64,000 nucleotides of DNA from Heterobilharzia americana (lineage: Eukaryota > Platyhelminthes > Trematoda > Strigeidida > Schistosomatidae). Location: positions 51,121,491 through 51,185,490 of the forward strand of contig OX104130.1 in the NCBI GenBank assembly GCA_944470555.2, written 5' to 3'. The translations under genes and the position numbers were made by a program. Below the pieces are notes generated by a model. That model made no database searches, was not told the origin of the DNA, and worked only from the letters and a program-made list of their open reading frames with translations. Positions 24,697-36,430 of this stretch are shown piece by piece. Positions within the stretch are counted from its first letter, which is position 1; each line of letters starts with the position of its first letter.

Positions 24697-25174
24697 ACTG
24701 TATGCTGAGTGCAGAAGATCTCCACACTGGTTTCAGGCCAATGAACGCCTGTCTTGCTTTTCCGATTCTGACTTTGACGTCCTCGTCTGTCCCGCCTGTA
24801 GTTGAAACAGTGCTTCCTAGATAGGTGAAGGAGGTTACTTCCTTTAAGTTTCTCCCGTTGATGGTGATTGGAGTTTGTTGTTGTTGTTGATGGTGGTGGT
24901 GCGGTATCTTCATCACTTCTGTCTTCTCTATATTCACCTGAAGTCCCGTCTTCGCTGCCTCTTCTATCAACTTGTTAGTTTTTGCCTGCAGATCTTCAAG
25001 TTTATGTGACATTAGGCATAAGTCATCGGCGAAATCCAAGTCTTCTAGGTTCTTTTCCGTCGTCCAGTGTATCCCCCTCTTCTCGCTGCCTACTGTTTGC
25101 TGCATGATCCAGTCCACCACAATAAGGAATATCATGGGGGATAGTAGGCAACCTTGTTTCACTCCTGTTTTCAC
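24605..25174 (-). pseudogene. RTE reverse transcriptase palm and thumb, copy C
   Basis: 189 codons starting KTGVKQGCLLSPMIFLIV, with the catalytic FADDLCLMS intact (FADD at 25022-25033) and IEKTEVMKI. A His/Gln run (HHHHQQQQQ) marks a variable trinucleotide tract. The frame is lost after LKPVWRSSALS by an indel near 24720. The region 25174-25440 just upstream carries the first catalytic Asp block but without an ATG in frame. Confidence 0.88.
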
Positions 25175-25406
25175 TTCAAAGGCATCACTGAGCTTCCCAT
25201 TGTGGATTACTTGGCATGTGGCATCTTCATATAGTTGTTGAATGAGGCGGATAAAGGTTTGCGGTACTCCGTAGTATTGAAGCAGTTTCCAAATTACTTC
25301 TCGGTCGACGCTGTCAAAGGCCTTCTCAAAGTCGATGAAGTTGAGGTATAGAGCTGATTGCCATTCTACGCTCTGTTCTATGATGATACGAAGCGTTGCA
25401 ATTTGG

Positions 25407-26912
25407 TCAGCACATGATTTGTACTTCCTGAAGCCTGCCAGCCTGTTCCGGTCGTAGTTTTGAATCCAGTGCGTCTTTAAGCCTCTCTAGGATGATGCGG
25501 CTTAATATTTTACTTGGGGTGGACAGGTGAGGGATTCCGCGCCAGTTCTTGCAAGCACTGAGGTCTCCCTTCTTCGGCAGTTTGACAAGGTAACCCTTCT
25601 TCCAATCGTCAGGTACCTTCTCTTCCTTCCACACCTTCTGCAATAGTGGTGTGAGCATGTCCGCTGTTGTCTCTGCATCTGTTCTCAGTGCTTCTGGCGG
25701 TATTCCATCTGGTCCTGCTGCTTTCCCGCATTTCAGTAGCTTTATGGAGTTCAGGACTTCCATTTTCGTTGGGGGATTTATGTTCACTTGTAATTCAGCA
25801 GCTGCAGGTGGTATTTCTGGACGAAGTGCAGGTGGTGGTGGTCGATTCAAGAGCTTCTTGAAGTGGTCGGCCCATCGTTTCCTCTGTTTCTCTTCTTTTG
25901 TAATTAAATTTCCTTCTTCATCTTTTATTGGTTTCATCTGTGTTGGTCTCTTCCCTGATAGCAACCTGGTTATTTGATACAATGTCGTCAGGTCTCTCTT
26001 ACCTGCAGCCTGTTCTGCTTCACTTGCCAGTGTATCGTAGAAGTGTCTTTTGTCTTTGCGTGCACTCTTCTTCACTTCTTTATCCAGTGTTTTATACATT
26101 GTGCTCAGTTCCTCTTGTCGTTGCGCATCCTTGCACTGGTTTATCTTCTGCTTCACCATCCTCCTCTCCTCTATCAGCTTCCACGTATCCGTCGAGATCC
26201 ATTCCTTGTCTTCTTTCTTCTTCCTTCCTAATACTGTTGTGCAGGTTTCTTTCCACATAGCTTTCAAAGACTTCCAGTGTTCTTCCACACAGGTTTCTTT
26301 ACGGATGTTCCTCGATGTCTCCCATTTTGTCTTGATGGCTGCCTTGAAGATCTCCTTTGTAGTTTCGTCCTTCAGTTTCCGAGTGTTGTACTTGAATTGA
26401 GGTCTATCACCAGCTTCCTTGAAGGCTTTTAACTTGATTTGGAAGGTTCCTTGCACTAGATAGTGGTCTGAACCTACATCTGCTCCTCTTCTTGACCTTG
26501 TGTTCAATAGACTGCGTCTCCATTTTCTTGAGATTGAGATAAAGTCGATTTGATTTTTAGTGTGTCCATCTGGTGAAATCCATGTCACTTTGTGGATATC
26601 CTTGTGCCTGAACACACTGCCTCCAATCACCAAATCGTTGAATGCGCAGAATTCTGCAAACAATTCTCCATTCTCATTCATTTCACCTAGCGCCTCTCGA
26701 CCCATGGTTGATTCTCTTCCTGTGTTGTCCCCTCCCAGTTTGGCATTCATGTCGCCCATTAGAATTTTGATATCGCCAGCTGACGTCTTGTCCAGTGTTG
26801 ATTGAAGTTGTCTGTAGAATTCCTCCTTTTTCTCTTGCTCTGCATTATTTGTAGGTGCATAACATTGTATGATTGTGACCTTTCTTCCTTTTGAGTTGAA
26901 TCTTGCTGTCAT
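25407..26912 (-). pseudogene. RTE endonuclease C-terminal half, linker and RT fingers, copy C
   Basis: The longest frame in the window, 501 codons. It opens in the endonuclease (IIQCYAPTNNAEQEKKEEFY, GDMNAKLGG, then GSDHYLVQG with the catalytic Asp-His), passes through a charged linker (KRWADHFKKLLNRP) and enters the RT with GKAAGPDGIPPEAL and LPKKGDLSACKNWRGI. It is cut off after RPEQAG by a frameshift near 25440, before the first catalytic Asp. The continuous length suggests a relatively recent insertion. Confidence 0.88.
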
Positions 26913-27384
26913 GATCCTGCATCAGGAGATTGGTTCCCACTGCATGAGAGCCTTCGATGCTCTTGTGAGGGGACATCATGATAGCCACTCCCTCAGTGTG
27001 CTCGTGGTTGGCGTCTGGGTGACCGGAGTAGATTATTGATTCTCCAGTTGACAGTTTGGAGAGTCCACTCCCATTCCATCTGCTTTCGCAAATCCCAAGC
27101 ACTTCGATGTTATACCTTCTCATCTCCTTTGCAATCTGGGCTGCCTTACTGGGTTCAAACATGGTGCGGACATTCCATGTCCCCACGTTTACTTTCGCTT
27201 TCATCGAGAGAAGACACATCGGCCAATTGGCTTCCCGAAGGCTTTCACCAACTGGCGTCATTTCGCCTCTCCGATTCCAGCGGGGAATAAGTTTGTTTTC
27301 ATTTTTTATATTTTGTTTGTGCTTTGAAGTTTCTTTAGCGGTTAGATTTGTTTTACGGGGTAGGGTTGCTAGCCCTATGCCCAA
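26845..27384 (-). pseudogene. RTE endonuclease N-terminal part, copy C
   Basis: Starts about 65 bp inside the element 5' end and encodes 179 codons. The APE motifs are clear: VNVGTWNVRTM (strand with the first Asn), CESRWNGSG (catalytic Glu) and TEGVAIMMS. The last third is out of frame because of indels near 26910-26975; the true continuation is the next frame, 25407-26912. The domain would cut one DNA strand at the target to start reverse transcription. Confidence 0.85.
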
Positions 27385-27449
27385 CCTTCCCTCTTTACCC
27401 GGGCTTAGGACCGGCTAGTAACTAGTAAACTAGTTAACCAGGCGAGGTT

Positions 27450-27458
27450 ATCCATCAT
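27450..27458 (+). repeat. TSD of RTE copy C, right
   Basis: ATCCATCAT, matching 24170-24178 exactly. Confidence 0.8.
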
Positions 27459-27594
27459 CATGGTTATGGTTATGTTTAGACAGTATACAGTTAGTCTAAC
27501 AATTTTAAAAATTCAGTTTACTTACCCACATTAGTACACTATGGGTATATTTACGCTCCCAAATAAAAGTAACCAACTCTTTTGGTTTCCTAGT

Positions 27595-27775
27595 AACGAT
27601 GAATAGAGGCTAGCAGTAGAAATGAGGGTGCACCTTTCGTCTTCTCTGGGACTCGTCAGCTGGATACACCGGCATCCCAACTAGTGATGTTGTCTTAACC
27701 GAGACTAAAACCCTGCGCTCACTATTTCAAACCCAGGGGCACTGCCCACTGAGTAGCTGAGTCATGAGAGTTATT
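27595..27775 (-). repeat. Sm-alpha-type SINE with well-preserved hammerhead core
   Basis: On the minus strand a tRNA-related head (GGGTTTGAAATAGTGAGCG as decayed B box) precedes a hammerhead motif, then CTCATTTCTACTGCTAGCC. The order of blocks matches the schistosome Sm-alpha SINE, in which a hammerhead ribozyme is established. Best core in this window. Confidence 0.7.
27629..27689 (-). ncRNA. hammerhead ribozyme in SINE
   Basis: On the minus strand: GGGAT...TATCC can form stem I, followed by CTGACGAG (CUGANGA core), a stem II candidate TCCC...AGAC region and GAAA, then GGTGCA for stem III. The fourth-position base of the core is C, allowed by the consensus. Stem III pairing looks weak, so activity is uncertain. 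Confidence 0.55.
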
Positions 27776-27779
27776 CACT

Positions 27780-30690
27780 GACATTTCAAGAGTTTCGGAC
27801 TTCAAAAGCCTATACCCCTAGATTTCTCTTATTTGATAAGGTTTCCTTTTGACTAAATAAATATGACAAGCTTATTCTTCAATAAAATGTTGACCAGAAG
27901 TTATAGATGAAACATGATTTCACCTTTGATTTACTACAACTAACCAGTAAACTTTTACTAGCACAAGGGTTTCTTGCGTTTAATTTTACTTAGTGGTATT
28001 ATTTCAGTAGCAATCAAATGCTATTAGGAACAACTCATGGTCTCGAAACACGATGGAATATGCTACCTCAGTTGCACCAATAACCATCTTAAAAAAACGG
28101 TTAAGGCTCCTCAATATCCAACCTATCTTAATATAATTCTCCATAGGAAGAATTAGATATCCAGAAAAATAATCTCTTATTAAGTTTCAAATAATTTAAC
28201 CATTCATATTCACATTATTCTGCCCAGCAATAATTCATTAGAACCGGTGTGAAACTTAATATGCTCTTCAGATATGGTTGACCGGATTGTTTCATTTTCG
28301 CTTCTGTCAACAAAACTATATCATGTATCATGATTCATTTGCATTTTACCATAATTGATCCAAATGTCCCCATTTTTATCTTCACATATCTGATTCTTAT
28401 TATGAAAGAACTTTATCGGAAACTGAAATAATCAGATCAGTAAATTGCCTAATGAAAAAGAAACTTCAAAAACCAGCATGCTTATAGCTTAATGAAAGTT
28501 AAAACCTAACATAAACAGTTGAACTGCACAATAAATAAAACAAGGTATGTTGGTATTAAAAAAGCTTTCTATTTTATTTCTTCAGAAGAAAATTTTTACA
28601 TGAACGATAACAGTGGTCATTAAAAATCAAACATAAGCTTACCAAATAAGGAAGTGAAATACGAATGTATAGCTCTAGAAAAGAAACTTTTCTGACCCTG
28701 AATTACCTCTTTTTTACTCTGTTTATATGAATATGTCATTGAACTATATATATACTGACATTATATTAATGAAAAATTTGTGCATTAAAGAGACAATCAA
28801 TTTATAATTAATATATTTGTAATGAATGTCTATACGCTAATATTATTAAGTTCTGGTAATTTTTCGAACAAAATTACTACCCATAATCACACAAATTGTT
28901 GGCGTCATTCATTCTATATTACTAACAATTAATGTTATCACGAGTAGTAATTTTGCTTGAAATATTACCAGAATCAAACTACACGAGTGTATGTGAATAC
29001 TCAATACAAATATATTTATGATATATGTTGATATATTTGTCTCCGGTAGGTCGTGTGATATGTCTACAATTAAGAAATATACCAGCTGTCGAACCACTGA
29101 TCTTCACAGACATCAAAGAGCCATGTAGTTTGAGCTGCTAAGCTGGGACTGTTCGTACTTTCTAAACTAACTAAGTATGCATGTTATGTAGGTAGTATTT
29201 AGACTACCGACTACCTGGATCTCACTAGGCGCTCTTTAACATACAAATGGTTTACCTGACGATTAAATAACTGTGTATCAATTTGCTGCCATCTGCTATT
29301 GTTCATTGACTTGAACACTTGGATGTCACTTTGAACCACCTTCTATGTGCACAGGTATTGATGGTGAGCTTTTATATATAATTCTCAAATGGTATTCATT
29401 CTTTATAGCTCAGCAAACAAGCAAGGATAGAATTGTTCCACTGCATCCTATTTTCTAGCAATATCAAACTCAGATTAACGAAAATTTATGGCCTTTTAAA
29501 AAATAAATAAAAACGGTTGCATAGCTTAACAGTTTTCCACTAACAACATATCTGTAGACATTTATTGCTAAGGACACCAACACACGATAAAATGGTTATT
29601 TTCCTCCTGTAAATGCTGTTTTTGATAAAAATGTCTTACACTGCTAAAGATGTCATAAGATATTGACAAAATAAAGAGACTTTTCATAACCTAACTATAT
29701 CAGTGAATACAAGATGATGATCAGGAAACACTGAGCAACCAGTTAGTTCTACTTCAAGATTACCTCTGTGATTGACATCTCTATCCAAATCAAGATGAAA
29801 AACAGGAACAATTTCTGACCTTATTAAAACTTATGTGTTTAGGAATTTATTAACTTTTTTAGTTTGAAGATGGTGATCATACATGCCAAATGGCAACTTT
29901 TATTCTAAAAATAGTTTCTGCAGATGACAAACCAGTTTGCGTTACAGCTAATGGTTTACCATTATAGGATGAAGTTATTAAATAGCTGCATTGTAACTCA
30001 TTGAAACAAAATAAAAGTACTGGATCTTAACTGGTTCATGAAAGGTTCGCGTTGAACACTGTGAAGATATCATAAGCCATGACAGAATGGTTGTGTGATT
30101 CAGCTGCTGAGTTTGTTTTTATTCAGTCCTAGATTTGTTTCAAATCCCTAAAGAATACTGAGTGAAACTTTGTCTGGAGGCCTTTACCGTTCCATCTAAT
30201 TTTCAATTTTGGTTTTCTTTTTGTGCAAGTAATAATTAAGTCATCCTTTGTATCTGGCAAATTGACGAAATACGTACTCTGGATAACGAAATATCACTAT
30301 AGGGATAATTACCACGACTTCCAATAGATAATTGCAATGCTTTAGTTATACGTAGATTACGTGTTCCAAAGCAATTTTTAGATTTTGTATATTCTCATAG
30401 AATGCTCTGTCATGTAAGCACGTTCAAACAAAATTTTAACGGTTTATTTTCATTTGTTGTAATTAAACAAACTAAACGGTAACATATACTTGTGAAAATA
30501 TCCAGTTCACTTCTTTTTATGAATTATGTTCATTGGATTTTAGTTGCGAAAAAATTTCATTTCATTTACATAAAAAAAATTTCAGTTTATCATAGCTGGG
30601 AATAAATTGAAGTGGTTCTATAGAACATGCCTACATAAGCATATTTTTCGGAATACATGTCTGGTGTACTTATTCATTTTCTGGCATACA
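27780..30690. other. AT-rich stretch, no gene supported
   Basis: No repeat or coding feature recognised apart from chance short frames. Confidence 0.4.
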
Positions 30691-30691
30691 G

Positions 30692-30837
30692 GAGGGGTGG
30701 TACAGTATTTAGCTCACAGAAGTCTATATACTACAAGAAAAAATGATCGTTTTCGTAAGGAGAAATACTTGAGCAGTGACCCTTTAGAATTAGAAGTTAG
30801 AAAAGCTATACTTATTTCGTGGATGTTCCCATACTCG
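30692..30837 (+). CDS. possible internal exon, unknown protein
   Basis: An acceptor-like TTTCTGGCATACAG (ending 30691) precedes about 48 codons in a frame with charged, protein-like residues (VVQYLAHRSLYTTRKNDRF, then KEKYLSSDPLELEVRKAI). A donor-like GTTAGA occurs within the Glu-Val step. The upstream part of the same frame, from 30607, is rich in Phe/His/Cys and less likely coding. No family recognised; may be chance. Confidence 0.2.
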
Positions 30838-30840
30838 TAG

Positions 30841-31910
30841 AAACACCGATGATTGCTTAATAACATAAATGTTCCTGTAGTGATTTACAAATGAAATCAC
30901 CGCTTTAAGATGTAGGCTTTTATTACAGAAAGTGTTTTTCGAATAAGGCTTTGACAGGTCAAAATACTAACTATTGAGTGATTGCATACCAAAATGGAAA
31001 ATAGCTGAACTCAGTACGAAATGAGTTTTATAACAGAAGTTAAGAGTGAATAATCAAACGTGAAGAGAAGTGCAAAACCTAAAGATAATATTAGGTACAC
31101 TGAGTAATGACAAGAATCTGAGCAACAAAAAAACATAAGACTGTTCAATTTAGTGAGACAACGAAACCTGTTTTAACCCCCTTAGTTTTTCATTAAGTTG
31201 AAGATATAAGCCAGAAAATAGAAAAAATTAAATGCAAACTCTTATCTGTTTGCTGGCCTTCACACTGCGAACTTGAAATACCAAGTCTTGAGACTGGTCA
31301 GTTGTAAAATCCAAACCATAGACCCAACACGTGAAATACTCTTTTCGGCACCGAAATAGAGGAGATAAAGGCAGAAAATTTAGGTTAAAGGTGTTAAGAA
31401 ATATCAAATCCACGAAACCACTTTGATATTCCAAGATTTTACTATAAAAGAGTAGAGAATAAGTAATGAGTAAAGACGAATTTGTTAACCCTTTTTCTTC
31501 TTTTATCACAAGCATACTGTAAAACTGCTGACCGTAGGTATTTTCAAACAACTGGTGTATATTATACTCATTGCGTAATTTGTACCAGTTTGATTTAGTG
31601 ACGGAGAGTTTGTGTGTCTGTTGGTTATTGTACAAAGGTTTCATCATTAAAGTGAGTTGGAAACAATAAAAGCTTATATCTTAGGAGAATGAAAATGATA
31701 AAAAGACACTATTTCTCTGTTACACACACTCACACAGACAGGCTGTAGCCTATTTCTTGTTTGACGTAAATGCACGATTAGTGGCAAAAAAGTATACAAA
31801 CTGGGTATTATGACAATCTACCAAAATATTTGTTTTCTTAAGACATTAGCACTAACTAGAAATTTCATCTTACTTATCATTTTAAAGGAAATAGTGCACA
31901 TTTTTAGCAT
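30841..31910. other. AT-rich; one unexplained minus-strand open frame
   Basis: A 139-codon frame at 31228-31647 (-) begins with Met-Met and has mixed composition (NWYKLRNEYNIHQLFENTYG) but no domain I recognise, no clear splice sites and many hydrophobic runs. I leave it uncalled. Confidence 0.3.
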
Positions 31911-31914
31911 CCAT

Positions 31915-32140
31915 GATCTGATCAGGCCTTGCACCCAGCACGTCTCTATTCATCCACTGGGTGGAAATCCAACGAATTAAGTTTCCTCACTCTTTTCATT
32001 TCATAACTTAGTGTAAACTTGATCCAGGGCTGTCAGTGCTTATATGTTTTTCAGACCCAACTTATTTGATCCCACAGGTCACAGCTTCTCATTAGAACTT
32101 ACGGAAATCCATTTGGAGTCAAGCCATTAATCAATACTGG
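31915..32140 (-). repeat. SINE fragment, degenerate
   Basis: Blocks CATCCACTGGGTGGAAATCCAA and CACAGCTTCTCATTAGAACT (shown on the plus strand) match antisense parts of the copies at 6465 and 12590. The hammerhead region is not found. Confidence 0.45.
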
Positions 32141-32144
32141 ATAT

Positions 32145-33520
32145 AAGTTTAATTCCTATTTTGTGGGAATTGATTGCTCTCAAAGTAGTTTTCATCACAA
32201 ATCGACACAAACTGCCCAGCTGTCGACATTACGATTTGCGTTAAAGTAGACTTTCTGACATCATTATACTTAATGTTTACAGCGCGGGGAAAGTGTTTGT
32301 TCAGTAGAAGATAAGTTTTTCATATTTCTGAACCTCTACAGGTTAATATTATGTGCTTTCGTAATACTCAATTGTGAATAACAGAGGGAAAAATAATTTT
32401 TATGTGGCTAAAACGCTGTGTGCTGATCAGGAAGCGATACTCTTACACCGCTGAATAATAACGAATGTCACGTCTTATACCAAACTTTTCATTCCAGATA
32501 GTCTTAATATCAGTTCAGTACCGCCACTAAATCAACTAACTATATACTGTAGTACAACATTTTTGATTTCAGACATCTTGTTTTTATCAGAACTCTGGAA
32601 TAAAGTGTTACTTGCCAACGATGGATCTAATCGTATCGATCTTCCGTTTCTACATGAAGTCTTAAAAATTCGACTTCCATATTAAGCTTGGTAAGATGGT
32701 TTGTAAAGTACATATGTTGTAAATGATTAGTAAAAGTTTGCTGGTGTTGAACTCTAACACGTAAAAAATGTACCACTATCAGATATCCGAGCAACAATGT
32801 TATAATCTGTCACGAGGTATCACCTTAATTAATTTAAAGAGAGGGAATTTCCTGAAGTTTTTTTCACTGTTTGCTAGTGATGATCAGCGGTTATGCTACT
32901 TTAGAAAAAGAGATTTCTACTAACCACCATGGAAGTTTTGTGACTAAAATCAATGACAATATTACTAGACAAGTGATAACCATACATGCCATTAAATAAA
33001 TAGACAAATTACAGGACATTCATAAAAATTACATGTAACCTTAGACTCAAAAATAATGGTGATAATTAACGTTATGATGGATACTCATTTGTAACAAAAT
33101 AAATAATTTCAGTAATGCGTTCATGCTAGAGATTGCTCTGTATATCTGTTCAAATGTATACACATACACACAACTAATTTAGTATTCTGATAATCTGATT
33201 TGGCAAAGTTATCCTGATATATTTTTGCACCATTTACAAAGATTTCGTCGATAATGACAGTAAACTAATGTTTTATAACTTGTAGACTATATATACACAT
33301 ATCTGTTATGGTAAGTGAGTGATATTTTCTAAGCAATAATATTGTCTAATACTGAAATTCAAGGTTTATGAAGTATCTGAAATGTGAAATTTTTAATTAA
33401 ACTAATGGTTGAGGATTCACAAGCACACTTTACTGAAAAGTGGGACGTCCAGTAATTATGTTGTAATTTTACGTTGTCTCTATTGTCGTGAACAGACAGT
33501 AATCATTCATGGTTAAAACA
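32145..33520. other. AT-rich stretch, no gene seen
   Basis: No supported feature. Confidence 0.4.
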
Positions 33521-33524
33521 TAAC

Positions 33525-33650
33525 CCTCAAACGTTTTGGGTACGTACCTCTAAGAAGTCTCGTACTAGGACAAAGCGTCTGCCCAGTGCTACCATTTTTC
33601 CGATGACTCTGTAACTAACGTAAGTCCGTGATGAATTCCAGCCTAGAAAT
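33525..33650 (+). repeat. SINE 3'-part with decayed hammerhead core
   Basis: GGGTACGTACCTCTAAGAAG, then ACTAGGACAAAGCG and TGCCCAGTGCTACC align with the 3' half of the 12590 and 46935 copies. CTGAGGAG has become CTAAGAAG and GACGAAAC has become GACAAAGC, so it is inactive. An antisense open frame over it (33527-33787) is not a gene. Confidence 0.55.
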
Positions 33651-33654
33651 GTAC

Positions 33655-34330
33655 TTACTTGGTAAATTCTTGACCCCTTAGGCTTACATAGTTTCGTATT
33701 CATTTTCTTTTTCCCAGTGTCAAAACTATTTTTAACTGTGAATTTAAAAAATAAGCAATATTTAATGAGATCACAGTAAAACGACATTTTCCTGCATTTG
33801 TCGCATAAAGTGTATGGTTATAGCTTATTCTAGTGGTACCGTGGTGTTTTAAACATTATTGGTTAATGAAACTTGTGTTTTGTGCCTCACGCTTGTTGAA
33901 TGTTACCTAAATCATTAGTCCAAGAAACAATGACGAAGCATTTAATTACTGTAATGCCTATCTTAAGTAAATTAAAATGCAACTTCACTCATACAATTGA
34001 CCTAGTCTAACTGGAAAACAGTTTACACTGTTTCCCTGTGTAATGTAAACTAAAACGTCAACTTTGTTTTAAAGGTGAACTATCCCAACTATCACCCTTA
34101 TTCTAATAAATGAATTGAATATGTAGCTAACAAACCTACCTATGGCAAGTTTTCACTTGATTCACACCAAACAGTGAAAACAGCACAACTAGGTGTGAAT
34201 TATTTGCATGATCCCACTACAACTTCATTGAAAATATTTATTTTCTAGAAACTCACAAGTAAATGTTACGTAGTTCACTTCATTCACCACACAAATAGTT
34301 AGTACTAATTACTGTTTTTAAGATTGTTTT
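33655..34330. other. AT-rich stretch, no gene seen
   Basis: No supported feature. Confidence 0.4.
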
Positions 34331-34332
34331 AA

Positions 34333-34342
34333 CTGTGAGCAT
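34333..34342 (+). repeat. TSD of RTE copy F, left
   Basis: CTGTGAGCAT, repeated at 35112-35121. The first bases could instead be microhomology with the element. Confidence 0.8.
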
Positions 34343-35111
34343 TATTATTATTATTATTAGTCCCTTGGGTTCCTAATGGAACATAGGGATTCAGTAGCAC
34401 GTCTCCAGTGACTCTGTTCTCTGAAATCTTTTCAACCTGGTTCCACGACAGCCCACAACCTCTCATTTCCTCATCGCACGATCTCCTCCATGTCACCCTC
34501 ACCACGGACACCCAACTCGTCGCTTCCCATGGAGATTCCACTCGAGCAACTGGCCTAACGCATGATCTCCCAGTCGGCCTTCTCAGTGCATGGCCAATCC
34601 ATCTCCACTTCCTCCTGCATATTTGTTGGGTGATAGGTTCTCGGTTGGTTCGTTCCCAGCCAGACACCCTTGTTGCTTATTCTTTCTGGCAATCCATCTG
34701 ATCTTCAGTATCGAGTCAGCGTAAGCAGTTGTTGATGAATATCTGTAGTTTATTGGAAATACCTTTCGTGACGCGCCAAGTCTTTGAGCCATACAGAAGC
34801 ACTGACTTGACGTTGGTGTTGAGAATCTGGATCTTGTTCACACTGTATGCTGAGTGCAGAAGATCTCCACACTGGTTGCAGGCAAATAAACGCCTATCTT
34901 GCTTTTCCGATTCTGACTTTGACATCCTCGTGTGTGCCTGTGGCGCCTGTAGTTGAAAAAGTGCTTCCTAGATAGGTGTAGGTGAAGGAGGTTACTTCCT
35001 TTAAGTTTCTCTTGTTGATGGTGATTGGAGTTTGTTGCTGTTGTTGGAGTTGTTGGTTGGTTATCTTCATCACTTCTGTCTTCTCTATATTCACTTGAAG
35101 TCCCGTCTTCG
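34343..35111 (-). mobile_element. RTE-clade non-LTR retrotransposon, copy F, 5'-truncated, TSD-flanked
   Basis: The 3' end sits beside an (ATT)n run at 34341-34358, i.e. a (TAA)n tail on the element strand. The body is almost identical to copy E, including the TAG after VRIGKAR (frame 34894-35121 ends there) and the CACCTACACCTATC duplication. It is truncated inside the RT region just upstream of KTGLQVNIEKTEVMKI. Further frames are 34716-34925 and 34329-34667. The catalytic FADD is not included. Confidence 0.9.
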
Positions 35112-35121
35112 CTGTGAGCAT
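35112..35121 (+). repeat. TSD of RTE copy F, right
   Basis: CTGTGAGCAT, matching 34333-34342. Confidence 0.8.
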
Positions 35122-35124
35122 AAT

Positions 35125-36425
35125 GAACTCAAAATATTATCATAAAATTGTACTCTACCAACGTGTACGTTTTTTATGCATATATGAAGGTAATTCTAAT
35201 AAAATTAAACGACTATTCTGATGTAATATAAACATGTTTATCATAGATAGATTGGATAGTTTTCATTCTTCTGGTGTAACTACCATTTACGCATACTGGA
35301 TATAATAAATGACATATTTTCTATGATTACTGATTTCTATTTAGAAGTGTTAGCAAACTTTCGAGTTACTGAAAAGTATTCTCTCAGACTGAAAAGTAAT
35401 TAGCTGACTTTTGATATAAAACACCTAGTTTGTTTTATAAATTTGGATAGTGTACTTAGAAGATGAAGTTTATCTGAACAATCCAATGTATTTGAACACT
35501 CTAATCACACACACGGATCACATTTACATATAGATTGACTAGACAAGGAAATGTATTCTTTACTTTGAATTTCATCTTTGTTTTATTTACAACTCAAATA
35601 TTGATGCAGAGTTTGACATTTTCCAGAATTATACTGAAGTATACCTTTTGACAGGTATGTTCAGTTGAAACATCGGCATACTAAAGTGCTGTAAGCAACT
35701 ATATAAATCTGCATCCAATAGCAACAATTTATGTGATTTCTACAACTGAAGTAACTGAAATGTGTATCATTAAGACATAGTTAAAGTGTTGTCAACATGA
35801 AACGCCTTCAAAAAGATAAAATTCTAACTATGACTTACTATTTTGTATGCAAACAACTGATGAAAGTCAGGTACTTACAAAGCATTACAAACTGATTTAT
35901 TGAATCCACACTGCAATTCTTCACTAAAGAAATCAAAACTTTCAAAGCTCTTCACTGAAGTATCTGTTTACCTATCCTATTTCTAGGTCTTTCTTTTGCA
36001 TAAAATCATGCATAAAAATTCAGTGTTTTCAACGCTTTTGTTATTATTAAAATTAATTCAGATTTCTTCAGTGCTTGTTTGAAACTTCTCGGCAAACCTT
36101 ATTTATAATATAAACCTAAACTCAAACTTTTCATATTAACTGTTTGTTTACAAAGGGGTACATGGGTTACTTTCTCTCTCTCTCTCTGCTTGCTTGGATA
36201 TGCTTAATTTATTTTCTAAAGTAAAAGAAAACGCAGCAAGTAAACACACAGAATAGAATGAAAAGTAAACACAACAAGGCCTTTCTAGTTTTCTATATTG
36301 TTTCCTTTCATTAGTTCGTTTAAATAGACCAAGTAACAAGAAATAAACTGTTTAAATCTTGATAGGGTTGTAACTGAAGTGAAAACGTTTGTTACTGAAC
36401 CACCTATCATTTAACCAATCAAAAA
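35125..36425. other. AT-rich stretch, no gene seen
   Basis: A CT run lies at about 36173-36187. No coding feature supported. Confidence 0.4.
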
Positions 36426-36430
36426 TATGC

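Larger units (their letters stand above)
24179..27449 (-). mobile_element. RTE-clade non-LTR retrotransposon, copy C, full length with TSD
   Basis: Complete insertion of about 3.27 kb flanked by a 9-bp TSD (24170-24178 and 27450-27458). On the minus strand: short 5' UTR, APE endonuclease, linker, reverse transcriptase, C-terminal region, then an (AT)n tail at 24179-24222. RTE elements are typically about 3.2 kb, have these two domains and end in short repeats, which all fit. At least three frameshifts (near 26910-26975, 25440 and 24700-24730) break the single reading frame, so it is not autonomous. This is the reference copy for the others. Confidence 0.93.

Noticed and set aside
25651..27418. 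Many plus-strand open frames over RTE copy C
   Set aside because: Antisense of the endonuclease and RT coding strand; Ser/Phe/Leu-rich composition typical of such shadows.
31228..31647. 139-codon minus-strand frame as a host gene
   Set aside because: Protein-like in places but without recognised domain or splice sites; length is within chance for this much sequence.
35860..35885. CTGATGAAAGTC as a hammerhead core
   Set aside because: No GAAA block follows at a usable distance.
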